From positions 1 through 25,371 of the forward strand of contig JADNYJ010000456.1 in the NCBI GenBank assembly GCA_015501075.1: a DNA stretch of 25,371 nucleotides, in the 5' to 3' direction. The number at the start of each line of letters is the position of its first letter. Position 1 is the stretch's first letter. Made by a program: the position numbers and the translations under genes. The DNA is from Gymnopilus junonius (Eukaryota; Basidiomycota; Agaricomycetes; Agaricales; Galerinaceae). Positions 1-10,638 of the stretch are shown in pieces. The notes under the pieces are model-generated. The model ran no database searches. It had not been told where the DNA came from and saw nothing but the letters and a program-made list of their open reading frames with translations.

Positions 1-723
1 TCTGCGTTGGAGCATATCGGTATTTGTTACAAAGATGATGCTCTTACTTGCTAACTTGACCCTTGTATATTGCGTCCTTTTCTTGAATGCTTCCTCTCTT
101 CTCATCTTTCCTCTTATCTTGTTTATGTTTTATATATGAAACTGTTCTTTTTTTCTCTTACCTTTTTACCTTGTTTGTCCGTCCGCTCGCGCTCTGCGAA
201 GTTCTGAGCTGGATGCGTACTTTTCAAGTACTTTACTTGACTTGACAACTTTTTTTGGCCGTTATGCTCTTGAACTTTTTATTTTTATTTTTCTTCATCT
301 TGACTTTTACTTTTACTTTTACTGTTAGAACATGTTTGTGCTTCTTATAATTGAATATGCCCTTGTGCGTATATATCCATTTCTCAACTACAAAGCTTCA
401 CAAAACCTTCTTCGTCTTGTTTCGTTCTGACGCTGCTTGAGCACACTGTCTCGGAGTGCACGATTCGTCCGATTCGAGCTTGGTACGTCTCATTTAGCAT
501 TGGGGCATGGATCACCTGTACTTCATCCACTCTGATTTAGTGCAACTTTCGTCAGGAAGTTTTCAAAACTCGCGTTAGTTATTCATATGAATCCTCATTT
601 CTCTTTCCTTTAACATCGGAGAGGGTGCAGTCGGTGGTTGCTCCGGCGTAGTGAGCTGCTTCATTCACTCAAACGCCCACTCTTGTTGAGTAGAGACACC
701 GTATTGAAGATGTGAGATCAAGT
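1..723. other. Gene-poor AT/pyrimidine-rich stretch
   Basis: No supportable gene was seen. The first 350 bases are strongly pyrimidine-rich on the plus strand, with CT-rich runs near 85-125 and a short TTTTAC tandem near 303-322. That composition fits fungal promoter or untranslated sequence, but orientation and partner gene cannot be assigned. A 34-codon hydrophobic reading frame starting near 34 is judged to be chance. Confidence 0.5.
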
Positions 724-1194
724 CTATCGAATTAAATAATCACGGTGCGAGGAATCAGGATACAAAAGGCGTATATGCTCTAACAAGGATACAACTACGT
801 AGACACGCACAGGGGTATTCAAGAGAGTCAAATGCAACACTAATCGTTGTCGGTGGCCGTGTCTGTATTGGTTTTTCCGTAGTACTGTTCGCCATCTGAA
901 GATGGACCCGAGGATGTCGTTTGGAGAGGGGCACTTCGTGTTGTGGCATGAGTTGAGCCCAATTACGACGGCTACTTCTTGCGAGCCGGACACGGAGTTC
1001 TACAGTGTGTGGGGGTTAGGTATGGATCCCTTGGATGAATGAATTAGACGTACGGGTCTATCGAACTCCACGGTGATATTGGAACCAGGTGTTACGGATG
1101 CACCGTCCTTGGGGAATCCGATGGCGATATTTTGTGAAAGGGCTGTCGTCGCCAACATGAGGGAAATGAGAGTAGTTGCGAAAGAGAGCTTCAT
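724..1194 (-). CDS. Small secreted protein, N-terminal half conserved-looking, C-terminal half doubtful
   Basis: The product has a signal peptide (about residues 1-20, MKLSFATTLISLMLATTALS) followed by QNIAIGFPKDGASVTPGSN. This pattern resembles a family of small secreted agaricomycete proteins of unknown function, recalled rather than searched. Exon 1 is 1054-1194. An intron of 54 bp (1000-1053, GTACGT to TGTAG, branch CTAAC) joins residue 47 in phase 0 to exon 2, which begins NSVSGSQEVAVVIGLNSC. After CPSPNDILGSIF (about 900) the frame stays open to 724 but turns Arg-rich and unlike a secreted domain. Two other frames there look equally coding-like, so the gene may have a frameshift or be decayed. 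Uninterrupted it would be 138 aa. A TATA-like box lies about 85 bp beyond the start, supporting the start at 1194. Confidence 0.6.
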
Positions 1195-2479
1195 CGTTTA
1201 TTAGTGTAAAAGTTGCTTTGGTATGCTTTATTGAGATGGAGGAATGTTGTATTGAAGAACGCCTACTTCGTGGCTTCGCTTTATGCTAGATAAACGTCAT
1301 AAAAATATAGGCATCTAGACTCGAAGATGATCATAGATCAGCAAAGAGAGGAAAACAATAATCACTAGGATATTATCCAGGATCCTTGATACATATCCTG
1401 TGCGTTGATTGACACAAAACTTAACGAGGGATTCAGAATTTAAAGCCAAAGCGGATGAGTCGACCGCTGCCCTAAAAAGGTCAAAAATATCGTCTGAGCG
1501 AAAAGTCTCCGGCGCCAGATTGACCGTGACGTACCACCGCAACGACCATTTCAATCTTGCCCATATTTTTTTTCTGCGTTTTTGCGACTTGCATCCTGAT
1601 ATGTACGCGGAAACATTCCTACATCAGCCACAGCAGCCTTTTTGTTGGTTTGTTCGATGTTGTCCCCAGAGTGAGGTGATTCTGAGGTAGAACTTTGGCG
1701 GAACTCCGCCTTACCGCGCCTCTAAATCAGGGCACTTTCTTGATAACGAGGTCAGTCGAAGTCACCCCGGAGTCGAGGTCATCAATTGACCGTCCATCCT
1801 TATGCATCCTACTTTTATTCAGGTAGGGGCTTCCGTTCGGCGTATCAGCGTGTGAAAATATAGCACAACTTGTAAGTACTTCAAAAGTAAGTCTAGAGCT
1901 GCAAAGCCTCTGCAATTCAAGGTCGGACATTTGGGAAAAGCTCCCTCCTTCAGCATTCCATGACTAATAATATCTCCACTCCGCAGCAATGAGTATAAGA
2001 AAATAGTACAAATATGGTTGTTAACAAATGAGGCAAGCATAGCATGGGGAAATAAGTTCTACATTTTATTAAGGAAATGTTAAAACTGTATTACCGCGGG
2101 ATGTTTGATGGAGTCGACGTTTGATCATGTCGGGCGCCCTATATAAAATTTCTCTTTTAGTGCACCACATCCTAACTGGTGGCTTCCTTTCTGAGTCCTG
2201 ACGTTACGGAAAGGACTCGGTAGTACTGCGCACTCTGTTTATGGATGTGCAACTCTCAAGCTTCCCATGAGCACAGCCCACATCATAATGCGACTCGTAA
2301 AAGCTCAGCGCTCAGCTGCTGATTAAAATTTATTATTGTGACTGGGCGGCACCGTTACTCGGGGATTGTGTGCCATCATTATTAATAATACATGTTATTA
2401 GTAATTACGTGTCGCACCAACTTTCCTGGTACAGTACATGTGGAACTGTGATGCGTCCTCTACCAGTTAAGCCGCAGCC
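1195..2479. other. Intergenic region with two weak minus-strand reading frames and a hairpin
   Basis: Beyond the promoter above, two minus-strand frames are open. One (1315-1554, 79 codons) ends in a hydrophobic segment (ILDNILVIIVFLSLLIY). The other (1727-1930) has nothing recognisable. Neither has a convincing start context or clear splice partner, so they are not called genes. A TATATAAA box lies at 2140-2147, too far from the F-box gene at 2480 to assign. A hairpin with GAGTCCT/AGGACTC arms is at 2193-2218, and an AT-only palindrome ATTATTAATAAT is at 2378-2389. Confidence 0.4.
1303..1309 (-). promoter_or_regulatory. TATA-like box of the secreted-protein gene
   Basis: On the minus strand the sequence reads CCTATATTTTTATGAC, about 110 bp upstream of the ATG at 1194. 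The spacing fits a fungal core promoter with a short leader. The assignment rests on position and motif only. Confidence 0.35.
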
Positions 2480-3797
2480 ATGTCCCTGCCAACGTCCGAC
2501 TACACAATCCCCCAAGAAATCATTGATATCGTGATCGATGAACTGTTTGGAACTCAAGATAAAAGGAATCTTTTGAATGTCGCTCTTATTTCGCGATCTT
2601 CCCTTCATCGCGCACGATTTCACCTCTTTGGCTCCATCAACCTCGAGCGCTCAGCTTGCCCCCCAATCAATTCCGAGGATTCTGCCATTCTTTACAGCAT
2701 CCTGAAGGATTCACCGCCCCTTGGACTGTGCATACGCGATCTCGTGGTCAGAAATCCATTTCTTACAGCGTACAATCAGCCCAATCCACCAGGACATTGC
2801 ATGCAGCATGCCGGTACTGAGGACCAACACACCTGTACATTGGAAGAAATGCAGCTTTTTTCGATGAAGAAAGCGGGTTATTTTTCTCTGATCTCCACTT
2901 TCCTTCCATCCTTGCGCTCTGTCCGAATCATTTACGATCCAACTTGCCACACACATGGCTTGGCATGGTCTGCCAGAATGGAATACGGTTGCCTTGTTTT
3001 GCATCAGGGATTCTCTCACTTCTATATCACTGAGCTCTATTGAGGATTTCCCCCTATCCTTTTTATCCTCAATTCTAAAGCTATCGCAACTTACGTCGTT
3101 GATCATCAATGGCATCAAGGTGAAGGACGATACCGGAAGCAACAAGATGCCTGTTACATCTCAACTTGATAAACTTCAAACACTCTGTCTTACTTCTCAT
3201 TCCGTCAATACGTATGATCTTACTACTCTCTTACCAACCATCCTTACTACTGCTTCGCAAAGCCTTTCTCAATTAAGATGGTATGACGCTGCTTCATATC
3301 ATAGGCAATTGAAATATAGTAAGTCCCAAGTTCAAGGGCCGATGTCAATGTCGTATCTTATTATTGTAGGCCACATTCCCATACAAGGGTTAACCAAACT
3401 TCGAGAATTCTCAACGTCTGTCGACGGGCACCGGATAACGTTGCTATCAGTGGTCCATCAAATTGTCGCGTCGCGGAGGCGCGGAATTCAAGTCCTTGAA
3501 TTGTTTGATGCAGATGTTTTGAAGGTGGAAGTTAATATCAAGAGTCATGAGCAGCTCTGGGGGGAATTCGACCAACTTTTTCAGGAGGAAGCCTTCGCTG
3601 ACCTTAGAGAAATACGATTCCTCGTTAAGAAAATTCTAACTAATAAGTCAATCCCGATACGTCATCACCCTATCGTCGGGCGTATCTTTATGACTGAAGA
3701 GGTTGTTTCATTTTTTGCGTCCTTTTGTCCTCGTGCAATGGCGCGTGGTGTCCGGTTTACTTACGCCGAGGAGCGCGAGGCTCTCTCCATCAAGTAG
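2480..3797 (+). CDS. F-box-like protein with LRR-like C-terminal region, frame interrupted
   Basis: Residues 9-50 form an F-box-like helix pattern (IPQEIIDIVIDELF, then LLNVALISRSSLHRARFHLF). In this family that segment binds SKP1 in SCF ubiquitin ligases, while the variable C-terminal part recruits substrate. The N-terminal frame is clear to about SLRSVRIIYDPTCHTHGLAW (near 2963). The continuation LPEWNTVALFCIRDSLTSIS is one frame further on (+1) and runs to 3797. No GT-AG intron of suitable length and phase bridges the two without removing conserved-looking residues, so a one-base insertion or two-base deletion near 2960-2975 is inferred. A second feature is a good 51-bp intron at 3319-3369 (GTAAGT to TTGTAG). 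The start at 2480 is in GCAGCCATGTCC context. Pseudogene or assembly indel cannot be separated. Confidence 0.65.
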
Positions 3798-4225
3798 CAA
3801 ACTAGTGCCATAAATGCTGTATATAATACTGTGCTTTTATCACTTTCATGATTTCTCAATTGCATTGTAACCTAAATGGTCTGCCCAATACGGGGACGTC
3901 GGCACCTGAAAAGGTATGCAAGGACTAAACAGGGTATTGTACCAGGGAGCAATGGGTATGTACATATGATCCCTGGATATAATTGTTTATGTGGGTATAG
4001 CTTACACATGACACGGCGCCATTTACGTCAACACTGCTATGAATATGCCGGTTTCCTCCCAGAACACCATTTACTCTTTTGTGATTCTTAGCAGCTTAGG
4101 CGGGCCTAATTATTGCTGCGTTGGGCGCTCTATGCACTGCTTCAGCTTCCTTGTTCATGTGCTGTACTGCAGTATAAATATGGCATACATTTGTGTATGT
4201 CCTTTTAATCCCCAAGCTCCTAATA
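3798..4225. other. Intergenic region leading into the split gene
   Basis: This contains the 3' flank of the F-box gene and the 5' flank of the gene starting at 4226. Short open frames at 3876-4091 and 4039-4248 have no recognisable motif and are not called. The only site supported is the TATA box listed separately. Confidence 0.4.
4172..4179 (+). promoter_or_regulatory. TATA box of the split gene
   Basis: The sequence GTATAAATAT lies about 53 bp upstream of the ATG at 4226. This favours 4226 over the in-frame ATG at 4193, which would sit only about 20 bp from the box and probably upstream of the transcript start. Confidence 0.4.
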
Positions 4226-4383
4226 ATGTCGCTAGCTTACCAGTCTGACGCCTCATCACCATTCGGAAGATTCTTCAAGTGCACCGACGGGCATGACCCC
4301 AACCGTTATTTTCCTCAATCGTGGCTCTCGGACGAACATTGCAAACTCTCTGATGCACTTTTTATGAAAACTATGGCTGACCT
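4226..4383 (+). pseudogene. Promoter-proximal first exon of a gene split by retroposon insertion and inversion
   Basis: The frame begins MSLAYQSDASSPFGRFF and continues about 52 codons to KLSDALFMKTMADL, where the SINE-like element starts within the codon after MAD. The family is not recognised. The reading frame running on into the element (repeated LEL) is element sequence. If the 5202-8046 segment is turned back, the target site TATGGCTGACCT is followed by the reverse complement of 8034 downwards, and the frame continues LYLPPTLFGPEHAQNRYG and on to a stop at 7938-7940, or to a splice site before it. The rest of this gene is therefore inferred to be the remnant at 7510-8034. The exon has its own TATA box and may still be transcribed into the element. 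Confidence 0.5.
4372..4383 (+). repeat. Target-site duplication A, outer copy
   Basis: This is the 12-bp sequence TATGGCTGACCT at the 3' end of the left retroposon copy. Its exact reverse complement, AGGTCAGCCATA, lies at 8035-8046, next to the 5' end of the other copy. A normal insertion would place both copies around the same element in direct orientation; here the mate is at the opposite element and inverted. Confidence 0.75.
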
Positions 4384-5201
4384 GGAATTGGAATTGGAAT
4401 TGTGTTTTATTTATATCATAGGCTTGTTTTACATGACATTGTTTATCGCCTATGTAGTGTGACACGGTATGACTCAGTTAATACTCTAAGTGTCCGTTTT
4501 TATCTACTTTTGTCGTTACATCCCGTGGTTGTTATCTAATCATGGCTTGCGATCCGATATCGCTATCGCTAGGGTTAGGAATGGTCACCCTTGCTACTCC
4601 CGGAGTTAAGCTATATATAGCATCCTACATCATTCTACGCAACACCCCGTCATGCAGGTAATCGTTGTCGGCAGCGTGATCCTCGGCAGCCGGTTGCCGT
4701 TGAATCCTGAGCAGTTTAGTCCTCGCAGACTTGTCCTTTCGGGTCGGCTTTAGCCGTCTTTGATGTCAGAATGTCAAACTTCCACCTTGTGGTCCAGTTG
4801 GTCTTGCAGACAGGGGACTGGTTTACCAGCCTCGGCAATTACCAGGTCATTTGACCCCGTCCCTATCCTTCCAGCTCCCCACGTGCTTCTCGGCAATACC
4901 AGCTTTTCACTGGCAAGGAGAGTAACATCACCATAATTTCATCAACAAGGTCAGCAAGCGTGGGTACGTCATTATCGGCTGCTGTGGCTCTATTTGGTCT
5001 GACCGCACCTAAGTATACCGACAGCATTCTTAAAGCCTTCCCAAACACAAGCTATTTTACCACGGTGTCACCTGGGGGCGTGTGAAATGTCACATGGTGT
5101 CTAAAGTGTTTTAACCATGTAACCGGCAGGGTTCGAACTTGTGTCCTACTGACTAACCTAGGGTTATTCCACGATGGTGCCACCTGAGCCACCGCGGCCC
5201 T
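4384..5201 (-). mobile_element. SINE-like tRNA-headed retroposon, left copy
   Basis: This is about 818 bp, read on the minus strand from 5201 down to 4384. It starts AGGGCCGCGGTGGCTCAGG, has internal pol III promoter boxes near its 5' end, and ends in three tandem ATTCCA units. It is almost identical to the copy at 8047-8859 (three substitutions noticed by eye, and one fewer ATTCCA unit in the other), so both are recent. Terminal inverted repeats are absent, target duplications are about 12 bp, and the tail is a short simple repeat. Together these fit LINE-mobilised SINE biology rather than a DNA transposon. The length is unusual for a SINE. It carries a 61-codon open frame (4863-5048, starting MFGKALRMLSVYLGAV) differing by one residue from the other copy. 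The frame may be chance in a young pair. Confidence 0.7.
5180..5191 (-). promoter_or_regulatory. Pol III A box, left element (B box at 5129-5139)
   Basis: Read on the minus strand, TGGCTCAGGTGG matches the tRNA A-box consensus at 11 of 12 positions. AGTTCGAACCC at 5129-5139 matches the B box (GGTTCGANTCC) at 9 of 11. The spacing of about 40 bp between the boxes fits a tRNA-derived head, so transcription would start near 5201 and run leftwards through the body. Confidence 0.6.
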
Positions 5202-5203
5202 CA

Positions 5204-5215
5204 GGTTTCACGCAT
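5204..5215 (-). repeat. Target-site duplication B, inner copy
   Basis: On the minus strand this reads ATGCGTGAAACC. It sits two bases from the 5' end of the left element. The related ATGCATGAAACC (one mismatch) lies at 8859-8870, at the 3' end of the right element. The pair is split between elements in the same way as duplication A. Confidence 0.55.
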
Positions 5216-5420
5216 ATTTTCATACCTGGAGGATCTCTACGGCCATCTGTCCCTTAAATGGAATCTTAAGGCATATTAGATGCACCTTCAAGGCGGGTTA
5301 TCAATACGACTGTGATTAATAACTGAACACAGAAATAGAGATTATAGAAACGACGAGGCTGGTTAGTTAGCGCGGTTGACAGTTGTATCGCGTGAATGAA
5401 ACTCAGTGAGGTGACTTTAC

Positions 5421-5446
5421 GGAAAACACCGGATCCGGTGTTTTCC
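5421..5446. repeat. Perfect 26-bp palindrome centred on GGATCC
   Basis: The left arm GGAAAACACCGGA is followed immediately by its exact reverse complement, so there is no loop. Weaker symmetry extends outwards (AGGTGA near 5408 against TCACCT near 5451). It is not part of the retroposons. It could be a dimeric regulator site or the remnant of a small inverted-repeat element. No second copy was noticed in this window. Confidence 0.75.
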
Positions 5447-7509
5447 CACTTTCACCTTTACGCCCCTCATAATAATGAACGTTTTCCTCAAATACGAAAG
5501 CTTTCCGAAACTAATTACTGCGTTATCATTATGGTAAGATTTTTTCTTTCTTTTTCTCTGCCTTTCTATTCAATTCACCGCTTGGGTCCTAAAAGTGACT
5601 GCTTTCTTGTACTAGGACGATTCAATGGCTTGCGTCCTGCTGAAATTCACCCACCTCTCATTCCCTGAGTAACTGGGTTCCTACGTCGACACCTTCTCTC
5701 GCCCATGGAAATCATGCTTATCCTCCTCTCCGACCCCATTTTCTCCTTCAGTCAGGCTTCCTATTTCCCAACAGCTGGCCCCAATTGCATTTGTTATTAT
5801 GCACCAAGTGACACTAGCGCGTTTGGTTTCCATTCTCATGGATACAACATTGCTACGACCACAGTGTATGCTGGTTGTGTGGTTCCTTCAATGCCCAAAC
5901 CTCTATGGATGAACCAGCGTCGGATAACTCAAGGGCCAGCGATGCTGCTAAGGATGGAATCAACACGTACGAGTTCGGCTCCTTCAAACCTGGCTTCCGT
6001 TTCCTGCCCACCCTCACCGAGGTCGCCCACTAGGAGACTGAAGGATCGTCACAGATAGGTCCGCAGCTTGTCTAGAAAAGCATCTTAAGGTGGCAAGTCC
6101 TGTTACCGTGTTGACGTGGTTGGTGACGCAACTAACGAGGCTGATGAAGAAGCAGCGGGGGTGTAACGAGTGGGACACGCAAGTGGGTAGTGGAGCGGGA
6201 TTGGAAGATGCGCTGTTTCTCTGGATCAGAGTAATGGGTTCGCTATGGGGACGCGTAGCTCTTCTAGCGATGACGAAACCCTGCGTGATGGATAGGATAC
6301 CTTCCACGCCGCAGAGTATCGGTATGACCACAATCAGAAAGATGAGTACTGCTGCCGCTGCTGCCTGCACAGTTGGTTCTCCTTGCACCATTCTTCAGAT
6401 CTTGAGACTCCCTGCAGGTGGTCTATGGTCAAATAAACGGGCCCCTTTGCTCATCCTGCTGCCGACCATTGCCAGTTGGAATTGAAGTTGGAGGTGTGGG
6501 TAATGGACATGCCCCTCGCCTTCATTGTGAGGAAGTATAGCCGTGGCCAGCGTCGCATCTGAGGACACTAGCCATCTCGTCTGAGATCTGAAGCTCGGGC
6601 TTCACCCAGTGTCGGCACAGCCACCTGTCGACGTCAAGTCTTCCCGACTCCTGGAACTTTCCTCCCATAAACTTTCTCTTCAAATACTAAGGCTCCCCTC
6701 ACCGCTCATTATTGCATTAGAATGATGCCTGAAATGGAATGCAGCAGTCTAAGAAGATAACATAGCATATGATTCGGAAGTTTCAATGGCGCCGGGAGGA
6801 TGAGTCAATTGTGGAAGTGGAAGGAAAGGGATTTGCTACAGTGTGATGGACTAGGACGAGTGGGAGGCAGGTTACTTGTGAGGCTGGAGGAGGAAAGTCA
6901 AGTGACTAGTTGGTCCATCACTTGGGAATGCTGTTGGTGTTGTTGGGTGTTGTTCTACATCCGCGGAACGAAATCTGCATTGCTCACTGCAGATCGGTTC
7001 ATGCCCCTACAGTCTTACTTTTTTGGAGGATCCTTCAGCACAACTACTGTCGCATTAAGACGGCTCGTTATCCCGCTTGAAAGTACCAAATTCACTAGAA
7101 TTTGATGAAAGTCAGTCAAGCTTCTGGTGCTGTGTCAACTCCAGGATTCGTTTCAGAGTAAATTGAGATGATAATGGCTTCAGTCAATGCTATAAGCATC
7201 CTGTCACCACTGTTGCCCACCACGTAGACCATGAAGTTGGGTGTTTCAACTGTAAGTATGCATGGACTTATAGCCCATTATGTTTATGCCTTTCACTGAC
7301 TCGCTCTCCAGCTTTACAGATAGTCACTTACTCTCGCATCTACTACATCTCTGGATTAAGGTTTCCCTCCTCATTCCCGAGGCGCCATCAAGATAGAGTA
7401 TGATTAAGCTTCACCTACAACACCGACATGCCCAGTGCACCAGACCATCTCGTCCACGCTGCTGCAGGTGTTGATCATGCTCATGCTCAGGGATGCGCTC
7501 CTGCTGTGC

Positions 7510-8034
7510 CTAGAACAGCAGCGAATGCTGGTCGCGCAGAACCCGCGCAAGACGAGTGTCATCAACTCGACTACGATATCTATGGGTTACCTGAGAAGAG
7601 GTGCGGATGGAGAAAAGAGAGTCAGATGGTGGTAGTAACGTTTGTGAGGCTCCTTCTGATCCTGCTCTTGTCTCTTCCTCTAACTTTACCCTTTTTCCCA
7701 GCTTCACAATTTTGTCAATGCAAGGAGCAGACGGATTGTCGCAAATGAATTCCTAACTGGCCAGAAGTATACCATGAGGGTGTCGGCGACTTAAGAAGCT
7801 ACACTGCTGTTGCTAGCTTATTGGGGTTCTGCATATACAGCGGCGCCCTTCTGATTGGACGAGTACATGATCTTCACTTTGGGTAAATCAGCAGGGGTGT
7901 TGGCATATGGGGCTATCGTCTCATGTAAGGAAAGACTTTAGCGATTTCCACCCTCGCCCTCTGTGTATGCGAAATACTGGATACCATACCTGTTCTGTGC
8001 ATGTTCAGGGCCGAACAAGGTAGGGGGCAAGTAT
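7510..8034 (-). pseudogene. Downstream part of the gene split by the inversion (decayed)
   Basis: Read on the minus strand from 8034, the sequence contains three coding-like blocks. The first runs LYLPPTLFGPEHAQNRYG to a stop at 7938-7940 and joins in frame with the exon at 4226-4383 after undoing the inversion. The second, near 7923-7820, begins ETIAPYANTPADLPKVKIMY. The third, near 7755-7510, begins EFICDNPSAPCIDKIVK right after a splice-acceptor-like TTAG, and contains KLGKRVKLEEETRAG. Stops and frame changes between blocks are only partly explained by possible short introns (a GTATGG donor near 7991), so the gene looks decayed. The family is not recognised. It now has no promoter, because the first exon was left outside the inverted segment. 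Confidence 0.4.
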
Positions 8035-8046
8035 AGGTCAGCCATA
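8035..8046 (+). repeat. Target-site duplication A, inner copy
   Basis: AGGTCAGCCATA directly precedes the 5' end of the right retroposon. It is the exact reverse complement of 4372-4383 beside the other retroposon. No matching sequence is present at the 3' end of the right copy, as would be expected for an undisturbed insertion. Confidence 0.75.
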
Positions 8047-8859
8047 AGGGCCGCGGTGGCTCAGGTGGCACCATCGCGGAATAACCCTAGGTTAGTCAGT
8101 AGGACACAAGTTCGAACCCTGCCGGTTACATGGTTAAAACACTTTAGACACCATGTGACATTTCACATGCCCCCAGGTGACACCGTGGTAAAATAGCTTG
8201 TGTTTGGGAAGGCTTTAAGAATGCTGTCGGTATACTTAGGTGCGGTCGGACCAAATAGAGCCACAGCAGCTGATAATGACGTACCCACGCTTGCTGACCT
8301 TGTTGATGAAATTATGGTGATGTTACTCTCCTTGCCAGTGAAAAGCTGGTATTGCCGAGAAGCACGTGGGGAGCTGGAAGGATAGGGACGGGGTCAAATG
8401 ACCTGGTAATTGCCGAGGCTGGTAAACCAGTCCCCTGTCTGCAAGACCAACTGGACCACAAGGTGGAAGTTTGACATTCTGACATCAAAGACGGCTAAAG
8501 CCGACCCGAAAGGACAAGTCTGCGAGGACTAAACTGCTCAGGATTCAACGGCAACCGGCTGCCGAGGATCACGCTGCCGACAACGATTACCTGCATGACG
8601 GGGTGTTGCGTAGAATGATGTAGGATGCTATATATAGCTTAACTCCGGGAGTAGCAAGGGTGACCATTCCTAACCCTAGCGATAGCGATATCGGATCGCA
8701 AGCCATGATTAGATAACAACCACGGGATGTAACGACAAAAGTAGATAAAAACGGACACTTAGAGTATTAACTGAGTCATACCGTGTCACACTACATAGGC
8801 GATAAACAATGTCATGTAAAACAAGCCTATGATATAAATAAAACACAATTCCAATTCCA
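8047..8859 (+). mobile_element. SINE-like tRNA-headed retroposon, right copy
   Basis: This is about 813 bp. It starts AGGGCCGCGGTGGCTCAGG and ends in two ATTCCA units at 8859. The head has an A box and a B box. The body carries a 61-codon open frame at 8200-8385, the palindrome GCTATATATAGC at 8627-8638 and no reverse-transcriptase motif, so the element is non-autonomous. Near-identity with the inverted left copy makes it a substrate for recombination. The head resembles a tRNA gene only through its pol III boxes; no full cloverleaf was folded. An alternative is an unusual non-autonomous element of another class, but the simple-repeat tail and 12-bp duplications argue for target-primed reverse transcription. 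Confidence 0.7.
8057..8068 (+). promoter_or_regulatory. Pol III A box, right element (B box at 8109-8119)
   Basis: TGGCTCAGGTGG at 8057-8068 and AGTTCGAACCC at 8109-8119 match the internal tRNA promoter consensus with correct order and spacing. They would drive transcription rightwards through the element. Confidence 0.6.
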
Positions 8860-8870
8860 TGCATGAAACC
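8859..8870 (+). repeat. Target-site duplication B, outer copy
   Basis: ATGCATGAAACC follows the last ATTCCA unit of the right element. Its partner, with one mismatch, lies in reverse orientation at 5204-5215 next to the left element. Because it overlaps the element tail by a base, its exact left edge is uncertain. Confidence 0.55.
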
Positions 8871-9418
8871 CATTTCGTAATGCTCGACAGGCAGGGAACA
8901 GTCCGAAAACTGAATGGGAGTGTCTTCTGTTCGGGTCCGTTCCCTCGTCTGTATTTATATCCTCAACCGATCTGGAACTGTGTGCATTCATTCAATTTTC
9001 CCGCACGGAATATCGACTGATTCGATTGATTCGAAGCCTATATCTGTGAGGCCAATCGCACTCCGTGTTCAGCTCGAACAACTGGATAAAGCTGATGTCT
9101 TGGGCTAGTTGGCGAGCGTTAAGGGGAGAATATGATTGGTATTTGGATGTAAATTGTTTTGTAAATGTAATTGACATTTTTCTTGAACACGGGGCGACCA
9201 TTCAGATTCAAAATTGCGTTTACTATCTTTTGGAGATTCCCTTTTGGTGGACTGATCGCCGGAGAATATACTCCAGGTATGATATTCAAACTCCTGAAGT
9301 GTCCTTAGGGCTTTCCCTGATGCTCGACGGGGGGGGTCACTCCAAAAACTGACTGTGAGCATCTTCTGCTCAAATTGATGTTGGTTCCCAAATTACGTCT
9401 CATCCCTATCTGATGCGA
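8871..9418. other. Intergenic region with a degenerate duplication of the downstream gene's 3' end
   Basis: Overlapping open frames at 8914-9362 on both strands have no recognisable motif. The block 8879-8985 resembles 9319-9490: both contain ATGCTCGAC, then AAAACTGA and TCTTCTG, then CCTCGTCT with GTATCC or ATATCC. Roughly 80 bases are missing in the middle of the first. It looks like a partial direct duplication of the 3' end of the gene at 9419-10577. Confidence 0.4.
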
Positions 9419-10577
9419 CTATGATTCTATCATCATCTTTGGGCCCGTTTCCTCGTCTATATTGGTATCCCTTGACCGACCTGAGGGATTACCCCATGGT
9501 GCGATACCATATTTACCTTCAACTATGGCATTCAGCCAACCAGAAGCATCAAATGTAGCATTCTGGAAGCCAGAAGGCGGGCTGATGCTGTACTTCCAAG
9601 TACCATCGGTAACAAATGACGTGACGGAGCCGCAATCACAGTCTTCCATCTCCAACTCGACAGCGGCGATGAACCCAGCGGGTCCACCAGTGTTGGCCGT
9701 GAATGCGACGATGGAAATCTGTGACGCCGATGGCTCGAGGTCTGCCACGTAACGTTGGGTGGAAGTAAAGTCATCTCCGGATCCAACGATGTTACCCTGG
9801 AGGTAGAGAGTGTAGCCATTATCTGCGTCAACGAGGAAGGTGGCGGAAGTGGCGCATTGGCCTGTAGGAAGTGTGATATCTTTGCGGAAGGCTCTTGTGC
9901 CAACGGGTGCATTTCCACTGCTCACTTCATTGGTCCAAATCCAATTAGCATCAGAGAGCGTCAACAGAGTGGAAGACGCAGATGAAGGGATGGTGACTGC
10001 ATTCCATGGCGAAACACCATAGTTGCCTTCAATAGTGGCAGGAGGCCAAGCACTGTCGTCAAAGTCATTATTCTGGAAGCCGTTCGGAACAGAGGAGAAT
10101 GAGTGCCAATTTGCATCAGTGACAATGGTATCGGTGAATCCGTCCGTGTATTTGATTTGAATGGTGGCCAATAATCCAGGGGGATTTCGAACAGGGAGGT
10201 CGTTGGTGGCATTGACAGCGAAGACGTTGCAATCTGGAGCGAGACGGATACAGTAGGCCTCCGTGGCTTTGAAATTGTGGCCCATGCCGATTTGTTGACC
10301 ATTGACGTAGAGAGTGTAGCCGTTGTCCGAAGTTATGATAATGTTGGCAGAAAGGGCAGTTTTGCCTTGCGGAGAATAGAAGTCATGGCGGAAGGCACGG
10401 GAACCAGCAGGGGCGTTCCCGGCTGAATCGATCTCATTGGTCCAGATCCATTTTGAAGCTGAGAAGTCTAGTGCAAGGACCTGGATTGCGCATATAGCGA
10501 TAGAAAACAGTGCTAATGGATGCTTTTAAAAGTATGTTTTGAATGAAGGAGGGTGATCAGGTACCTTTGAAGAGCAT
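9419..10577 (-). CDS. Secreted two-domain beta-sandwich protein (WIWTNE repeats), paralog 1
   Basis: Exon 1 (10565-10577) encodes only MLFK and one base. A 52-bp intron (10513-10564, GTACCT to CATTAG) leads to exon 2. The product is 368 aa. Residues 1-18 are a signal peptide (MLFKALFSIAICAIQVLA). Two similar domains begin at WIWTNE 26-31 and WIWTNE 195-200. Each has RAFR, DNGYTLY (YVNG in the first, YLQG in the second) and GSG/GMG elements, followed by TDGxW or TDxxW, GFQ, and a YGxxPWN/G motif. The pattern recalls galactose-binding-like jelly rolls found N-terminal in rhamnosidase-type enzymes. No catalytic domain is present, so a carbohydrate-binding secreted role is only an inference. The C-terminus (RSRDTNIDEETGPK) departs from paralog 2 and is probably truncated or altered. 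A TATA box lies about 65 bp upstream. Confidence 0.8.
10513..10564 (-). other. Intron after the 13-nt first coding exon
   Basis: The 52-bp intron starts GTACCT and ends CATTAG on the minus strand. Using the nearer AAAAG acceptor would hit a frame without a start. This choice keeps the signal peptide in frame. Paralog 2 has an intron at the same position (14953-15003), which supports both. Confidence 0.75.
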
Positions 10578-10638
10578 TTTTTGAGTTTACTTGTTGTTGG
10601 ATGTCTGCGATGATGGTGAGCATGATGATAATGGCAGG

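Larger units (their letters stand above)
5202..8046. other. 2.85-kb segment inferred to be inverted between the two retroposons
   Basis: The segment is bounded by the two inverted SINE-like copies. Duplication A has one copy outside the left element and one inside at the right end. Duplication B has one copy inside at the left end and one outside at the right. Flipping the segment restores a direct duplication around each element. Content is poor: a 26-bp palindrome at 5421-5446; a short plus-strand coding-looking stretch ending at the stop 6031-6033 (including YEFGSFKPGFRFLPTLTEVA) of unknown identity; a minus-strand frame at 6014-6391 with a hydrophobic segment; an isolated intron-like GTAAGT-CTCCAG at 7252-7311; and the minus-strand remnant at 7510-8034. 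From about 6400 to 7500 nothing coding is supported. Confidence 0.65.
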